DNA of 64,000 bases from Diabrotica undecimpunctata (GCF_040954645.1 NC_092809.1:69232141-69296140); one strand, 5' to 3'; positions 1 through 10,895 are shown, counted from the stretch's first letter. Notes: generated by a model from the letters alone, not told the origin. Numbers and translations are program-made.

Positions 1-202
1 TTGCAGATTTTATCTCTAGGGTATGGAATACCGTGTTTTAAAAAAAGTAGTTAGGAAAAAAACTGCGAATAATAAAGTAGAGAGCTGGTTTAAAGAAACG
101 ACAAATTTAATAATAGGCCAACGGCTTCATGTAAAAAAAGACGAAGAAATAAATTTATTAAATTTAAAAATTAAATCATACAGAGGGAATTTAATAAGAA
201 AT

Positions 203-262
<60 letters not shown>

Positions 263-587
263 TATGTATACTAATAATTCTTTTGTAGCTTTTTTTCATT
301 TGCAAAACTTTTGCAAATCTGTTTTGTTTATACAGATAACGACATTGTTTTGTTGACCATAGAAATTAAGATTTATTGCAATCCCATCTCTAGAGTATAT
401 TTATTACAATGCTCTAAAACTAATTTTTTGGTTATTTTTTAGCCTTAGTAGCAATACAAATAAATAAGTAAGTAAATAAGTAATATGCTTTATTGTTAGT
501 GAAAATTGTACAAATTTTATGGACAAAGCTTATAACAATAAGACAAGAAAAAATAAAAAAATCAAAATAAGAATCGTTTGTACTTTT
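1..587. other. AT-rich left edge, no recognisable gene
   Basis: No domain could be recognised here. A short open frame from about position 23 runs straight into the (TA)n block and has no supporting homology that I can name, so I do not call it a gene. Positions 430-587 are AT-rich and lead into the satellite array. Confidence 0.4.
206..260. repeat. (TA)n microsatellite
   Basis: About 27 uninterrupted TA dinucleotides. The same repeat type recurs at least six more times in the window. Confidence 0.97.
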
Positions 588-884
588 AAATAACTGTCTT
601 TTCCTTGTTATTTCGATATACTCTGTACGAGTTCTAGAAACCAATTCGCTAAGAATTTTGCTTAGTTGAAAAGATATGTTGTGGAATGCAAGTTTTAGAT
701 TCCCCATGTCTCTCTTAACACCTTTATCAACGTCTGTTTTTGCCTTGCAATTCTTAGAAGGCACAGATTAAAGCGGAATTCTTGAATTTGGTTTCGAAAA
801 TTAGTCTACGATTTTATTATCAGATGTCGCTACATTGCGTCTATACGAAGCCATGTTATAGTTGCTTCCTAAGACAGAGAAGAA

Positions 885-983
885 TTATTTCACGTTCAGA
901 GCGCTTGCGAAAGCCGTTCTGATGATGCCTATTGGGCTGAAATACGTATAAACGGATGCGCAAGCTCCCTATACGTGAAATAA
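885..983 (+). ncRNA. Type-I hammerhead ribozyme, satellite copy 1
   Basis: Seen in the sequence: CTGATGA core at 919-925; stem II GCC 927-929 with GGC 935-937; GAAA core at 939-942; stem III TAC/GTA at 943-948; cleavage triplet ATA at 948-950 with predicted cleavage after 950. Stem I pairs CCGTT 914-918 with AACGG 951-955, then an internal loop, then GCTTGC 903-908 with GCAAGC 960-965, then another loop, then an 11-bp outer helix 885-895 with 973-983. A long stem I with internal loops and a very short stem III is the architecture known from satellite hammerheads in salamanders, schistosomes and cave crickets. Because stem III has no loop, cleavage probably needs a dimer, in which TACGTA pairs with itself. 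No alternative RNA class explains all the conserved core positions. Confidence 0.85.
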
Positions 984-1282
984 AATCTTAACTGTCTTTT
1001 CCTTGTTATTTCGATATACTCTGTACGAGTACTAGAAACCAATTCGCTAAGAATTTTGCTTAGTTGAAAAGATATGTTGTGGAATGCAAGTTTTAGATTC
1101 CCCATGTCTCTCTTAACACCTTTATCAACGTCTGTTTTTGCCTTGCAATTCTTAGAAGGCACAGATTAAAGCGGAATTCTTGAATTTGGTTTCGAAAATT
1201 AGTCTACGATTTTATTATCAGATGTCGCTACATTGCGTCTATACGAAGCCATGTTATAGTTGCTTCCTAAGACAGAGAACAA

Positions 1283-1381
1283 TTATTTCACGTTCAGAGC
1301 GCTTGCGAAAGCCGTTCTGATGATGCCTATTGGGCTGAAATACGTATAAACGGATGCGCAAGCTCCCTATACGTGAAATAA
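1283..1381 (+). ncRNA. Type-I hammerhead ribozyme, satellite copy 2
   Basis: Same core, stems and cleavage position as the first copy, shifted by 398 bp (predicted cleavage after 1348). The C variant in AGAACAATT lies just outside the outer helix, so the fold is unaffected. Confidence 0.85.
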
Positions 1382-1680
1382 AATCTTAACTGTCTTTTCC
1401 TTGTTATTTCGATATACTCTGTACGAGTACTAGAAACCAATTCGCTAAGAATTTTGCTTAGTTGAAAAGATATGTTGTGGAATGCAAGTTTTAGATTCCC
1501 CATGTCTCTCTTAACACCTTTATCAACGTCTGTTTTTGCCTTGCAATTCTTAGAAGGCACAGATTAAAGCGGAATTCTTGAATTTGGTTTCGAAAATTAG
1601 TCTACGATTTTATTATCAGATGTCGCTACATTGCGTCTATACGAAGCCATGTTATAGTTGCTTCCTAAGACAGAGAACAA

Positions 1681-1779
1681 TTATTTCACGTTCAGAGCGC
1701 TTGCGAAAGCCGTTCTGATGATGCCTATTGGGCTGAAATACGTATAAACGGATGCGCAAGCTCCCTATACGTGAAATAA
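1681..1779 (+). ncRNA. Type-I hammerhead ribozyme, satellite copy 3
   Basis: Same core and stems, shifted by 796 bp from copy 1; predicted cleavage after 1746. All catalytic core positions are intact. Confidence 0.85.
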
Positions 1780-2078
1780 AATCTTAACTGTCTTTTCCTT
1801 GTTATTTCGATATACTCTGTACGAGTACTAGAAACCAATTCGCTAAGAATTTTGCTTAGTTGAAAAGATATGTTGTGGAATGCAAGTTTTAGATTCCCCA
1901 TGTCTCTCTTAACACCTTTATCAACGTCTGTTTTTGCCTTGCAATTCTTAGAAGGCACAGATTAAAGCGGAATTCTTGAATTTGGTTTCGAAAATTAGTC
2001 TACGATTTTATTATCAGATGTCGCTACATTGCGTCTATACGAAGCCATGTTATAGTTGCTTCCTAAGACAGAGAAGAA

Positions 2079-2177
2079 TTATTTCACGTTCAGAGCGCTT
2101 GCGAAAGCCGTTCTGATGATGCCTATTGGGCTGAAATACGTATAAACGGATGCGCAAGCTCCCTATACGTGAAATAA
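2079..2177 (+). ncRNA. Type-I hammerhead ribozyme, satellite copy 4
   Basis: Same core and stems; predicted cleavage after 2144. All catalytic core positions are intact. Confidence 0.85.
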
Positions 2178-2476
2178 AATCTTAACTGTCTTTTCCTTGT
2201 TATTTCGATATACTCTGTACGAGTACTAGAAACCAATTCGCTAAGAATTTTGCTTAGTTGAAAAGATATGTTGTGGAATGCAAGTTTTAGATTCCCCATG
2301 TCTCTCTTAACACCTTTATCAACGTCTGTTTTTGCCTTGCAATTCTTAGAAGGCACAGATTAAAGCGGAATTCTTGAATTTGGTTTCGAAAATTAGTCTA
2401 CGATTTTATTATCAGATGTCGCTACATTGCGTCTATACGAAGCCATGTTATAGTTGCTTCCTAAGACAGAGAAGAA

Positions 2477-2575
2477 TTATTTCACGTTCTGAGCGCTTGC
2501 GAAAGCCGTTCTGATGATGCCTATTGGGCTGAAATACGTATAAACGGATGCGCAAGCTCCCTATACGTGAAATAA
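2477..2575 (+). ncRNA. Type-I hammerhead ribozyme, satellite copy 5
   Basis: Same core and stems; predicted cleavage after 2542. One difference, TTCTGAGC instead of TTCAGAGC, falls in the internal loop of stem I between the outer helix and GCTTGC, so it should not break a helix. Confidence 0.85.
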
Positions 2576-2792
2576 AATCTTAACTGTCTTTTCCTTGTTA
2601 AAAAAAAACAATAAAATTCTTTCAAAGTTAAACATAAAAAATACTACCTGATTATGAACCTACAAACTTCGTAAAATGTATGTAACAAAAAATAAAAATT
2701 AGGAAAGCAGATTAATGAATTAAGGGCTCAGATACTCCACGTCCTTGTACTAAACACTAACCAAATCTGTCATACAGATTTCTCCTTATATT

Positions 2793-3777
2793 TTAGAGAG
2801 CTGGTGTAATGCTTGCAGAGAATTGAAGTATTTTTGCCCTTAATTCGACTAGGTTTGTGGCTCTTTCAAACTGATGCCTATAAATGTTTTCTTTAAGAAA
2901 ACCCCAAAAAAAGAAATCGTTAGGCGCTAAGACACAGGATCTAGCGGGCCATTTAATTGTACCACGTATAATTATCAGTCGATCAGGAAACATTTGATTG
3001 AGGAAGTCAATAGTTGCTCTAGAGCTGTGAGCCGAACACCAATCTTGTTGGAAATAAACCTCCCGAAAATTAACGGGAAGGCGTCGAACTGCCGGAATGA
3101 TCTCATTTTGTAAAACTTGTAAATATTTGGACCCGTTTAGGTTTTCGTCGATAAAAAATGGACCGACAATATGGTCGCCTAACACCCCAGTCCAAACATT
3201 TAACTTTTTCGAATGCTGAGTTCGCATTGCAACACTGAGGTGCTTATTTTTCCGAGAATAATACCTTGCAACGGATGGATTGTGTCTTTTATATAATGAA
3301 AATGAAGATTTGTCAAAAAATAAAATATTTTTTAAAAAGTGTACATTTTCATTCTGTTTATTTAACATAAATTCACAAAACTCCATCCGCCTAAAGTTAT
3401 CTTCCGGAAACAGTTCTTGTGTTGGTTGTATCTTAAAACAGTGATAACCATTCCTTTTGAGAACTTGCTGGACAGTTCGAGCATTCACGTTATCTTATCT
3501 AGCAATAGTTGTACACTATTGCAGGGTTCACTAGCTTCCACAAAAGCACAAATACAAATATCAATATCCCTGTTTTAAGGCTCCTTATCGACAGGTCTAA
3601 CACGTGGTTCATTACCTTCATGACACTTTGTATGTGTAAACAACTGTTTACACATCCCGAAGTTTGAAAAGGTTTAATGGTATTTTTAACTGTTGTTACA
3701 CAGGGTGAGGGTCTATTTTCAAAGGCAACAATAAATAAATTAATTAATTCGCGTATCGAATGACATGAAAGTACCAT
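2793..3777 (-). pseudogene. Broken mariner/Tc1-superfamily transposase
   Basis: The frame from 3488 down to 2793 encodes the catalytic half of an IS630-Tc1-mariner transposase: a first acidic motif FFDKSSF, the WTGVLGDHIVGPFFID block, the second Asp in QQDWCSAHSS and a third-Asp region ending LAPNDFFFWG. The usual SPDL before the third Asp is altered to SCVL. The N-terminal helix-turn-helix half continues upstream (3777-3489) but in other frames, so at least one frameshift separates it from the catalytic part. Length (231 codons plus the N-terminal part) is near the family norm of about 340. Terminal inverted repeats were not resolved. This is a decayed, non-autonomous copy; family assignment is firm, subfamily is not. 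Confidence 0.85.
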
Positions 3778-5027
3778 GTTACAAGTTGCACTTTTTCTTG
3801 GACGATATACAACGTAATAGGCATTTTATTAATTATTTGTTTATTTTTTCAGAACTTCGTTTAAAATATTTAATGTCAATGTGACAATAACGACAATTCG
3901 TACCTACTGTGAAACAAATATTAACAAAAATAATTCATCGAAACTAACTCTTACCGAAACTCAGCTTATAGCTTTCCTAGAAATTACAGATGGTATCACA
4001 GATCCTCCTAACTTCACCTCTAACATTCAAGGGTTACTAAACGACTTAACACTTCTCCATTCAGAAACAAAGGAAAGGTTTTTTAAAAACCGCATTACTA
4101 GACTGGAAAAAAAAATTTTTTTAATAACGGCAAAATTTGATGTCAAATTTTACTTTATACACGTCAAATTTAACCGTGAAACTACTTCATGATTTTCTTC
4201 GTGAATTTATTAAGAGACCAATGAAATACTGCTAACAACAATCATATAACTGCAACTTTTAAATAAAAGCCAATTGAATAATTTCGTGGTGATTATTCAG
4301 TTCAATAAGCAAAACTATAATATTGATACTAGCGGTTTTGCAGCTCCAAATGACTACATTTGTTGGGCGATATCTTAGTAATATTTATAATGTAAATACT
4401 GTAATCCAATAAAAGTTTTATAGATTAGATGACTAATTATAATATATGTAATCCTACAATAATGTAGTAAATTCTTAGATATTAAAAATAACTCAGTGAC
4501 TTAAGTATATTATATTTCCAATAGCAGGAAGACACTGTATTATTCTAAAAATATATAAGTACATTATCATGTCCTGTGTGTAAAGTTGTATCTATTTTAA
4601 CCTCACTAAATTACAAACATAACTTCCCACTTAGAATTCCTTACTAATTTTACGATAATTCCGAGATGCATATCAGTTACATCTGAGTAGAGGGAACTAC
4701 ACAGAATCCGTCCAATTTGTGCTGTTGACAACCGATTCAAATAGAGACAATTATCAGTAGTATTTGGTGCTCCCGGGAGAGGCTTTATTCTCTCCCCAAC
4801 AAGGAAACTTCATATCACCCATCTAAGATTTTGCTTGGAGCTCAAATCCCTTACTGCATTTCTACAACAGATAACACTTTACAGGGTGAACTGAATATAA
4901 AGTAGGAAAGGTCTTGTTTCGCAAGTTATAATTTATTATTCGTGAAATGAAATCGGTATAATTATAAACAATTGGCAATTGCCACTAAATTGTATCAAGG
5001 GTGAATATATTATTCCATAATTTACAC

Positions 5028-5030
<3 letters not shown>
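3778..5030. other. AT-rich spacer with an orphan frame and one hairpin
   Basis: A 103-codon plus-strand frame at 3881-4192 shows no domain I recognise. A hairpin with 7-bp arms GGGAGAG/CTCTCCC and an 8-nt loop lies at 4775-4796. Nothing else could be supported. Confidence 0.4.
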
Positions 5031-5119
<89 letters not shown>

Positions 5120-5123
5120 TATA

Positions 5124-5161
<38 letters not shown>

Positions 5162-5172
5162 TATATACCTAT
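5031..5172. repeat. (TA)n microsatellite block
   Basis: Long TA tract interrupted by a few CA, GT and TTT variants. It produces a spurious Tyr-Ile repeat reading frame. Confidence 0.95.
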
Positions 5173-5329
5173 ATAGAAATATATAGAAATGTTTCTTCTA
5201 CGTTAAGTTCCCAAAAAAAGTCTTCATTTCGAAAATTACAAGTTACAATTTTAAAAATACTACAAACTACTACATTTAAAGATTTAAAATTGACTATTGA
5301 AACGTACAATAATAATAAAAATTATTGAT

Positions 5330-6000
5330 TTCTTCCTTTTTATAACTTCGGACATCGGAATCTGCTGAGTCTCAATGGTAGGGGAACTTATGGCTACATT
5401 TCTCCTCCCTCCATTGGTTTGGACTTCACCCTCGAAGTTTTGGTTAAGGCACGATCTAATTTTTCTCCAAATAGGATTTTAGAAATTCGTTTTCTTTTCC
5501 TAATTAGGAAGATTATTAGGAAAGCTAAAATGGTTAACAATATTACAACAGAAGTGGTGCTCAGTCCTATCGATAATCAGGGTAGTACGTCTATGGTATC
5601 CAGTAGTTGAATTTGACCATGTGTCTCTAGGATTGTTAATATTTTGATTTTCATCTCATGGTTTGGTATTAATTTTATTAGAACAATTTTTGGAATGGAA
5701 ATGTCTTGTGACGTCTTTTTATTAAATTGGATACCTTCAATCATTATTGGTACATCTATCGTCAAGAGGCTGGTTGAATTGATTTCTATCTGCTGGATTC
5801 TCATCGGGTGAACTATTCCTAGCAATATGACTTTGCTGGCGTCTTGAAAAAATTATGTCTGTAATTAATGTTTTTGTGCAATTATCTACATTGGGTATGT
5901 TACATTGGGATTATTGGGATTGTACATGGTTGGAACAGACTATGTTGTCGCCTTGTCCTATACAAGTGTCGAACCATTTATTATTTGTATATTAGCTTGC
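5330..6000 (-). pseudogene. Possible envelope-like C-terminal remnant of an insect LTR retroelement
   Basis: On the minus strand an 82-codon frame (5825-5577), rich in Ile and Leu, resembles the membrane-proximal ectodomain of errantivirus-type Env proteins. In another frame just downstream, around 5560-5420, there is a predicted hydrophobic membrane segment followed by a strongly basic tail, the order expected at an Env C-terminus. Upstream sequence to about 6000 contains Cys-bearing pieces with stops. At least one frameshift and several stops make it non-functional. No LTR, primer-binding site, gag or pol was found beside it. The assignment rests on layout and composition, so it is tentative. 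Confidence 0.4.
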
Positions 6001-6096
6001 AGGTAGCAAAATCATAACATGATCTTTGTCTGGAATAGGGTAGATTCTATAGGTAGTGTAGGAAATTTCATGGAGTATAGGAATTTTAATTATTAT

Positions 6097-6467
6097 GAGC
6101 ATTTTATGGTTATGAATGTCATAGACTACGATCAAAAGATGAAAGATATTCTAGACGATCCATCATACGAGAAGATATCGACTGACCCGACAACATATCT
6201 AGAAAAAACAACAAAAGCAAAAATACAAACATCTAATATTAATAAAGAACATCATTTTTAACTTATTCCACGGGAAAAATCATCGAGATGTCGATGAAGG
6301 ATGGATTACCACTACGACCAATAGTGAGCTCCATCGGATCACCGTTACAACCACTGGCAAGGTTCCTGGCTGAAAAGCTACAGCCTTACGCAGAAGAAGC
6401 TGATTCCTACGTTAAGGACGCAGGCCACTTCATCGAGCGTATCAAAGATGTTACTCTTGGGCTGAGA

Positions 6468-6470
<3 letters not shown>
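6097..6470 (+). pseudogene. Penelope-like element reverse transcriptase fragment
   Basis: A short plus-strand stretch encodes the N-terminal fingers of a Penelope-like RT. A frame near 6097-6260 has the 'DDPSYEKISTDPT' segment, and after a frameshift the frame from 6288 has LPLRPIVSSIGSP, ARFLAEKLQPY and DSYVKDAGHFIE, all typical of the family. No palm motif follows: the sequence changes abruptly into (TA)n at 6471. It is therefore a truncated fragment of roughly 120 codons out of about 800. Whether the TA tract expanded at the break or served as the target is unknown. Confidence 0.8.

Positions 6471-6557
<87 letters not shown>
6471..6557. repeat. (TA)n microsatellite
   Basis: About 43 uninterrupted TA units abutting the truncated Penelope fragment. 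Confidence 0.97.
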
Positions 6558-6560
<3 letters not shown>

Positions 6561-7839
6561 GCTATCACGTGCAGAAACTTAAACTTTTTAGTTAGTAAGG
6601 TTTTATTATGCAATTTGCAATTTAGTTAAATTTTGCATTGGATTTTATATTTTATTATCTCTTTTTGTGATATTGCCGATTTATGTAATTTTAGTAAATT
6701 TTAAATTGTTATTGTTATTTTTTTTACATTTTGTAAGCTTTGTCCATAAAAGTATCGCGAGAGCAGGCTAGGTCTGTATAAGTATATGTCAATTTCGTTC
6801 AATGTTTTAATTTTACTTATTGGTTGTGCTTATTCAGCTTTCATATCTGTGCGAATTGTGCGTATACATAAACTTTTTCACCAATGCATATATCGATAAA
6901 CTAAAACATCGGCGAGAGCCACTTTTCTGTGGAAAAATCTAAGCAGGCTGTAGTAGAGGTCACTAGGAGGAACACGGTTACATCCTGAATTTAGTATTAA
7001 GAAAATGTTCTCAAAACAAATACATTTTAATTTTCGGAATACCAAACTACCATTTTCAATCATTTGGATATTTCTCTAGGGAATCTCTAGAGACAGTAGC
7101 TAAAAACCTGACTAGTTGCATAGTTGAATCGTTAAAATATAAAATATTAATACAAAACCGTCAAAAGTTTATTTGGAAACACATATATGTATAATAGCTG
7201 TTATGTGTTTGAAACATCTGTTGTAAAGCTGAATTTTGAAAAGCAACGTGATATGAGATGTAATTTAAAATATCTAATGGTTTTTATTATAGAGGAATGT
7301 AAAGTATGAGGAATATTATTAAGACAACAAAATATATCCTCAAGTTTATATTTTTTACCAGGTGTATATTTTTTAATAAATAATCTTTAAAACAGGTGGT
7401 GTTGTAGTTTCTTATGGTATATTATGTATTTAAAAAACAAATTATTAATATGAATATTCCTGCTCTTCTCCTTTTATTTATTTTAAATACGTTCACCACT
7501 GTTTCTAAAAACATTACAGTCATTATCAATATCTTTTTTTTTTCGAAGTTTTTTCATTTTTTTCTGTACTTTAGTTATAGTCCTTTTATTTTTTTCTTTC
7601 CGCTCATTTCATTTCATCAGTGCTAATTTAAGCAGTTTCATGCAAGCATTTTGGTCTTTACAGTATCCTTTCGGATCCTTATTGTTAATATTAAAATGAG
7701 TTAATGCAATTTATCGTATATCCCAGTATTTGCCGCATTTTGTGTAAAAGTCATCAACGAATTTTTTGAAAGATTAGTTTATATAACAATTAAAATCAAA
7801 AGAACATCACTTAAAATTATACAAGTTTACGCCTGTACA
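6558..7839. other. AT-rich spacer, nothing recognised
   Basis: Only short frames without recognisable domains. No repeat structure beyond poly-T stretches was seen. Confidence 0.4.
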
Positions 7840-8101
7840 TATAGGGTGTCACTCGTTTGCGTAAAATAAATTTTTTTTGAGCTACACTATCGCAATAGGT
7901 ATCCAAATTTGCGTAATTTTCCAGAGATTATGAAAAATGTAAAATAAATGCGTTTGTACAGACCTAAATCATATGCTTCAAATAATACACAAATTAAATT
8001 TAAAAGATATTTTATCTAAATAATTAATTATTATTAATTTCAAGAGAAAGGTTCAAAACAACTTAACAAACGAAATAGATCGTATATTTTATGACAAAAA
8101 C

Positions 8102-9618
8102 TTAAAATTTGAACTTATTTTTGTGTCCAAAGTTTGGCATTTCCGCCCGAGACTCCAACCTGGTTTTGATAAAGCTATCTCTAGAAGTAGCGTCAGTTAC
8201 ATTCTGTGACGCCTCTGTAATCAGTTTAATACATTTTTCCACAGATTGTGTGTGGCAGGGAAAGTAAAAAATATCCAAGCTTTTATCTTTTGCCATGATG
8301 TGAAGGTCCATAGTAGAAATATGCCGAAGAACCGGCGGTGTTGTAACCTGACAATCCTGACATTCGTGCCACATAATAATATTGATGTAATCTTTAGCAG
8401 AGAAGTTAATTTTTGGTGTTTTAAATATTCTACGTTTATCGCTACTTTCAGTGTCTTTAGCTTTTTTTATTCTTCGCCATGCCAGCTCCCTAATGTGATC
8501 TCTATCCTCAAACAATACTCACAAGTAAGTTTTCTGGGTGGGCAAAAAAGGCATTTCTTTCGATAACGGTATCCACAACAGATCTTAGATTTTCAGGTAG
8601 AAATCGAGAGTACATAATTAGTTGAAAAATATGCTTATCCATCCTTAAAAGACGCTTTTTACTTAATTCTGAACCACATCGGAGCATATACTTTAACAAC
8701 ATAGTTTAAAAGCAATTGTAAATTTGCTGATGGATTAAGCGTACTTACATAAAGTCTAAGTAGACGATTAGTAGTAGTAAGCCATCTGGAGTGCTCCATT
8801 TTTCCAGGTTGACGGTTTGCCAATTCAGGAGTACAGAAACCGGTTAATACTGCTTGACATAGTTTATATAGATATTTTTGATCTGTAGTTAATTCATTGA
8901 CCACATTTTTTGGCAAGTCAGGCAAATTACCATTCACAGCAGAAAAAGTTACGGTGGGTTTATTTTCATAGGCAACTTACTGTTTTCCAATAGGTCCGGA
9001 GTATTCTCTAGGACCCGAAGTAGAACCATCTATGGTCAGGAACAAGTGATGAAACGGTAACTCATTGGCATGAAGCAAACAAACGCACCATTGTAACGGT
9101 CTCTCCAAATACTCCTCTAATTATTGAATCACACCACCCTTCCAGCCAATATTAGTTGAAGTTCCATCACATCGAACGCAAATTACATCATCTAAATTCA
9201 AACTTTGACCCTCAAAAAAAGTTGTGATCGAAGTAAAAATTCCATTTGCCGTGCCACGACTAGGCGTATTTCTATTAAATGTGGAAGTCGACGGTGTCTC
9301 TGTTGAGAAAGAGTCAGGCTGCACACCCAAGTTTTTTGTTTCCCTCACTGATTCTTCTATTTTTATTTGCTGCCGTTTCATGAATCTGGCAGTTTCTTTC
9401 TTATTAACACCGCCTATAGCCATTTTCCTGTCATTTCTTTGATCCAACAGTAAGTCTCTATCATTGATAGGAACTTTTTTATGTTTTAAACATGAACAAG
9501 ATTTAATAGAAATACATTTACGAGCAGTAACGTGAAAAAGCTTTTCAGCTGACTCTACAAAATACTTCACTTTGTTTTCAAAACTGTTATTTCGTTTGCT
9601 TTTGGGGTGTATTTTCAA
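8102..9618 (-). pseudogene. Multi-copy arthropod transposon-associated protein, family not named
   Basis: Successive minus-strand frames 9618-9121, 8937-8659, 8702-8508 and 8515-8102 read as one protein of about 500 residues broken by frameshifts or short introns. Recognisable blocks in order: an N-terminal region with a Cys cluster (SCSCLKHKK), a VRCDGTSTNIGWKGG block, then in the gap a LERPLQW segment, then QPGKMEHSRWLTTTNRLLRL, YVVKVYAPMWF, VIERNAFFAHPENLL, DYINIIMWHE and finally FPCHTQSVEKCIKLITEAS. I have seen this block order in repeated, uncharacterised arthropod proteins and take it as a transposase or its partner, but I cannot assign a superfamily. The short-TIR frame around it supports a DNA transposon. 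Confidence 0.6.
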
Positions 9619-9783
9619 ACTGAGGTACGTTTCGAAATAATATTTTAGTAACTGAATAATCCGTTCCTTAGTTATGATTGGAATCGAAGCTTTTGTTCAA
9701 ATATTAATAACTTCTTTAGAAACAATGGCATATATTTCTGAATTGAATGGATCCTTTCCATTATACTTTAATTGTCATTTTAC

Positions 9784-10095
9784 GAAAATGACAATTTATC
9801 CAAACTTTGAAGATCGGTAGAACCCTTAAGATATATTTTTATTTTATTGTTAAAAATATTGTGATAATCTATTGGCAATTACATAAATTTTAATAGGTCT
9901 TGCATTAAATAATGTTTTATATTTAGTTCAGAATGCGAAATTAAGTATAGTGAAATATTACCATAAAAATGACAATTTTTCAAAACTTTAAAGTTCGGTA
10001 GAACCCTAAAGATATATTGTTATAATTTTTTTTTTAAATTACTGTGATAATTTACAAACAATTACCCCAATTTCAAGAGGTCTTGTGTTAAACAA
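9784..10095. repeat. Two diverged direct repeats of about 130 bp
   Basis: The block beginning AAAATGACAATTT followed by TCGGTAGAACCC and ending near GGTCTTG occurs at about 9784-9910 and again at about 9966-10095. Both lie subterminally inside the 7840-10125 element and could be transposase-binding subterminal repeats. Confidence 0.75.
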
Positions 10096-10618
10096 AAACA
10101 AAAAGCAATTTTTTGGGACACCCTACTGTACAATCGCTTACTGCTTGTTAAAAATCATATACAGTAAGGTTTCGTTTTATGCGGTGGATACGTTCCACAG
10201 ACAAGCGCATATAAAAAATCGCATAAAAAAAGACATTACTTGCCTTGAAAAAGTAGGGATACGTTCTGTAGCCTTCCAAAATTACATAAAATCAAGACAA
10301 AAACAAAAAAGTTTGCAGAACTTAAAAGAAATAGGCTGGATGATAAATTAGTTTGAATATCTGATCCATAAAAAAGTTTAAAAAACTTGTATTCCAAAAT
10401 TAATTAATTTTATTTTATAGAAAAGTAATAGGTACATAGAGTTTTACATTTACATTTTTAATCATTAAATTTCAATCATTATTGCTATCTAATACTAGTT
10501 TAAACCGTTTGCGAAGTGGCTCAAAATCATCATTGTCAGAAGACACTATCTCTGCAATAGAAATTTCATTCTCGTTCATTCTGTGTAGCTCTTTCTTTTC
10601 TGACAATTTAATCAGTAA

Positions 10619-10895
10619 TTATACTTTGCGATGATGATTGGTTTGTTCTAGAGGGGCCAATGGAGTTTTTGTCTTCGAAAATAACTTTCTGGCGGTTCTA
10701 GTGTTTTTTAAGGCTATTTTAATTGGTAAGTTTTGGAAAAGTTTGATAAGCTTGTGCATAATTTGTGGGAAGTACGGGAGCAAAGCATATTTTGTAGTTT
10801 TTTTAGGGTTGAGAGGGGAATTATTCATTTGTATTTTATTAGAAATGGACGCTAATGTTAGCCCGTTGGGTGTTTCAGTAACGGACTGCATATAG
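10619..10895 (-). pseudogene. Penelope-like element fragment just upstream of a lost GIY-YIG domain
   Basis: The 90-codon frame contains LPYFPQIMHKLIKLFQ, IKIALKNTRTARKLFSKTK and PLEQTN, the segment that in Penelope-like proteins links the RT to the GIY-YIG endonuclease. The endonuclease itself is absent because the sequence diverges at 10619. It lies inside the Tigger 3' region in the same orientation, so it is most simply a later insertion or a captured fragment. Confidence 0.6.

Larger units (their letters stand above)
588..2599 (+). repeat. 398-bp tandem satellite array, five units, each with a hammerhead ribozyme
   Basis: The same sequence recurs with an exact 398-bp period: the 17-nt motif starting CTGTCTTTTCC occurs at 593, 991, 1389, 1787, 2185 and again, as the last partial copy, at 2583. 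Units differ by only a few substitutions, for example G/C near 881 and its equivalents and T/A in the TCTAGAAA/ACTAGAAA motif, so the array is young or homogenised. The right edge ends in an A-run followed by unrelated DNA. Each unit contains a type-I hammerhead core (separate entries). A 77-residue open frame repeats on the minus strand in each unit, but it is simply part of the repeat and has no recognisable domain. Confidence 0.97.
7840..10125. mobile_element. 2.3-kb TIR element with unfamiliar transposase-like gene
   Basis: The left end reads TATAGGGTGTC and the right end, reversed, TAGGGTGTCCC, giving a short inverted repeat. Both ends are flanked by the 7-bp sequence CTGTACA (7833-7839 and 10126-10132), a plausible target-site duplication. 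The single recognisable gene inside is on the minus strand (8102-9618). Subterminal direct repeats lie near the right end. The 7-bp duplication does not match TA (mariner), TTAA (piggyBac) or 3 bp (Harbinger). Exact termini are uncertain by about 2 bp because the left copy carries an extra TA. Confidence 0.6.

Noticed and set aside
887..983. CRISPR-like or hairpin terminator interpretation of the repeated palindromic arms
   Set aside because: A 398-bp period without spacers and eukaryotic context exclude CRISPR. The full hammerhead core explains the arms better than a terminator.
929..2356. Repeated 77-residue minus-strand frame in each satellite unit as a small protein gene
   Set aside because: It recurs only because the 398-bp unit recurs, has no recognisable domain, and overlaps the ribozyme. 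The copies are too alike to test for coding constraint.
5001..5186. Tyr-Ile-rich proteins from TA blocks (also at 206-260, 6471-6557, 36805-36974)
   Set aside because: These are translations of (TA)n microsatellites on both strands.
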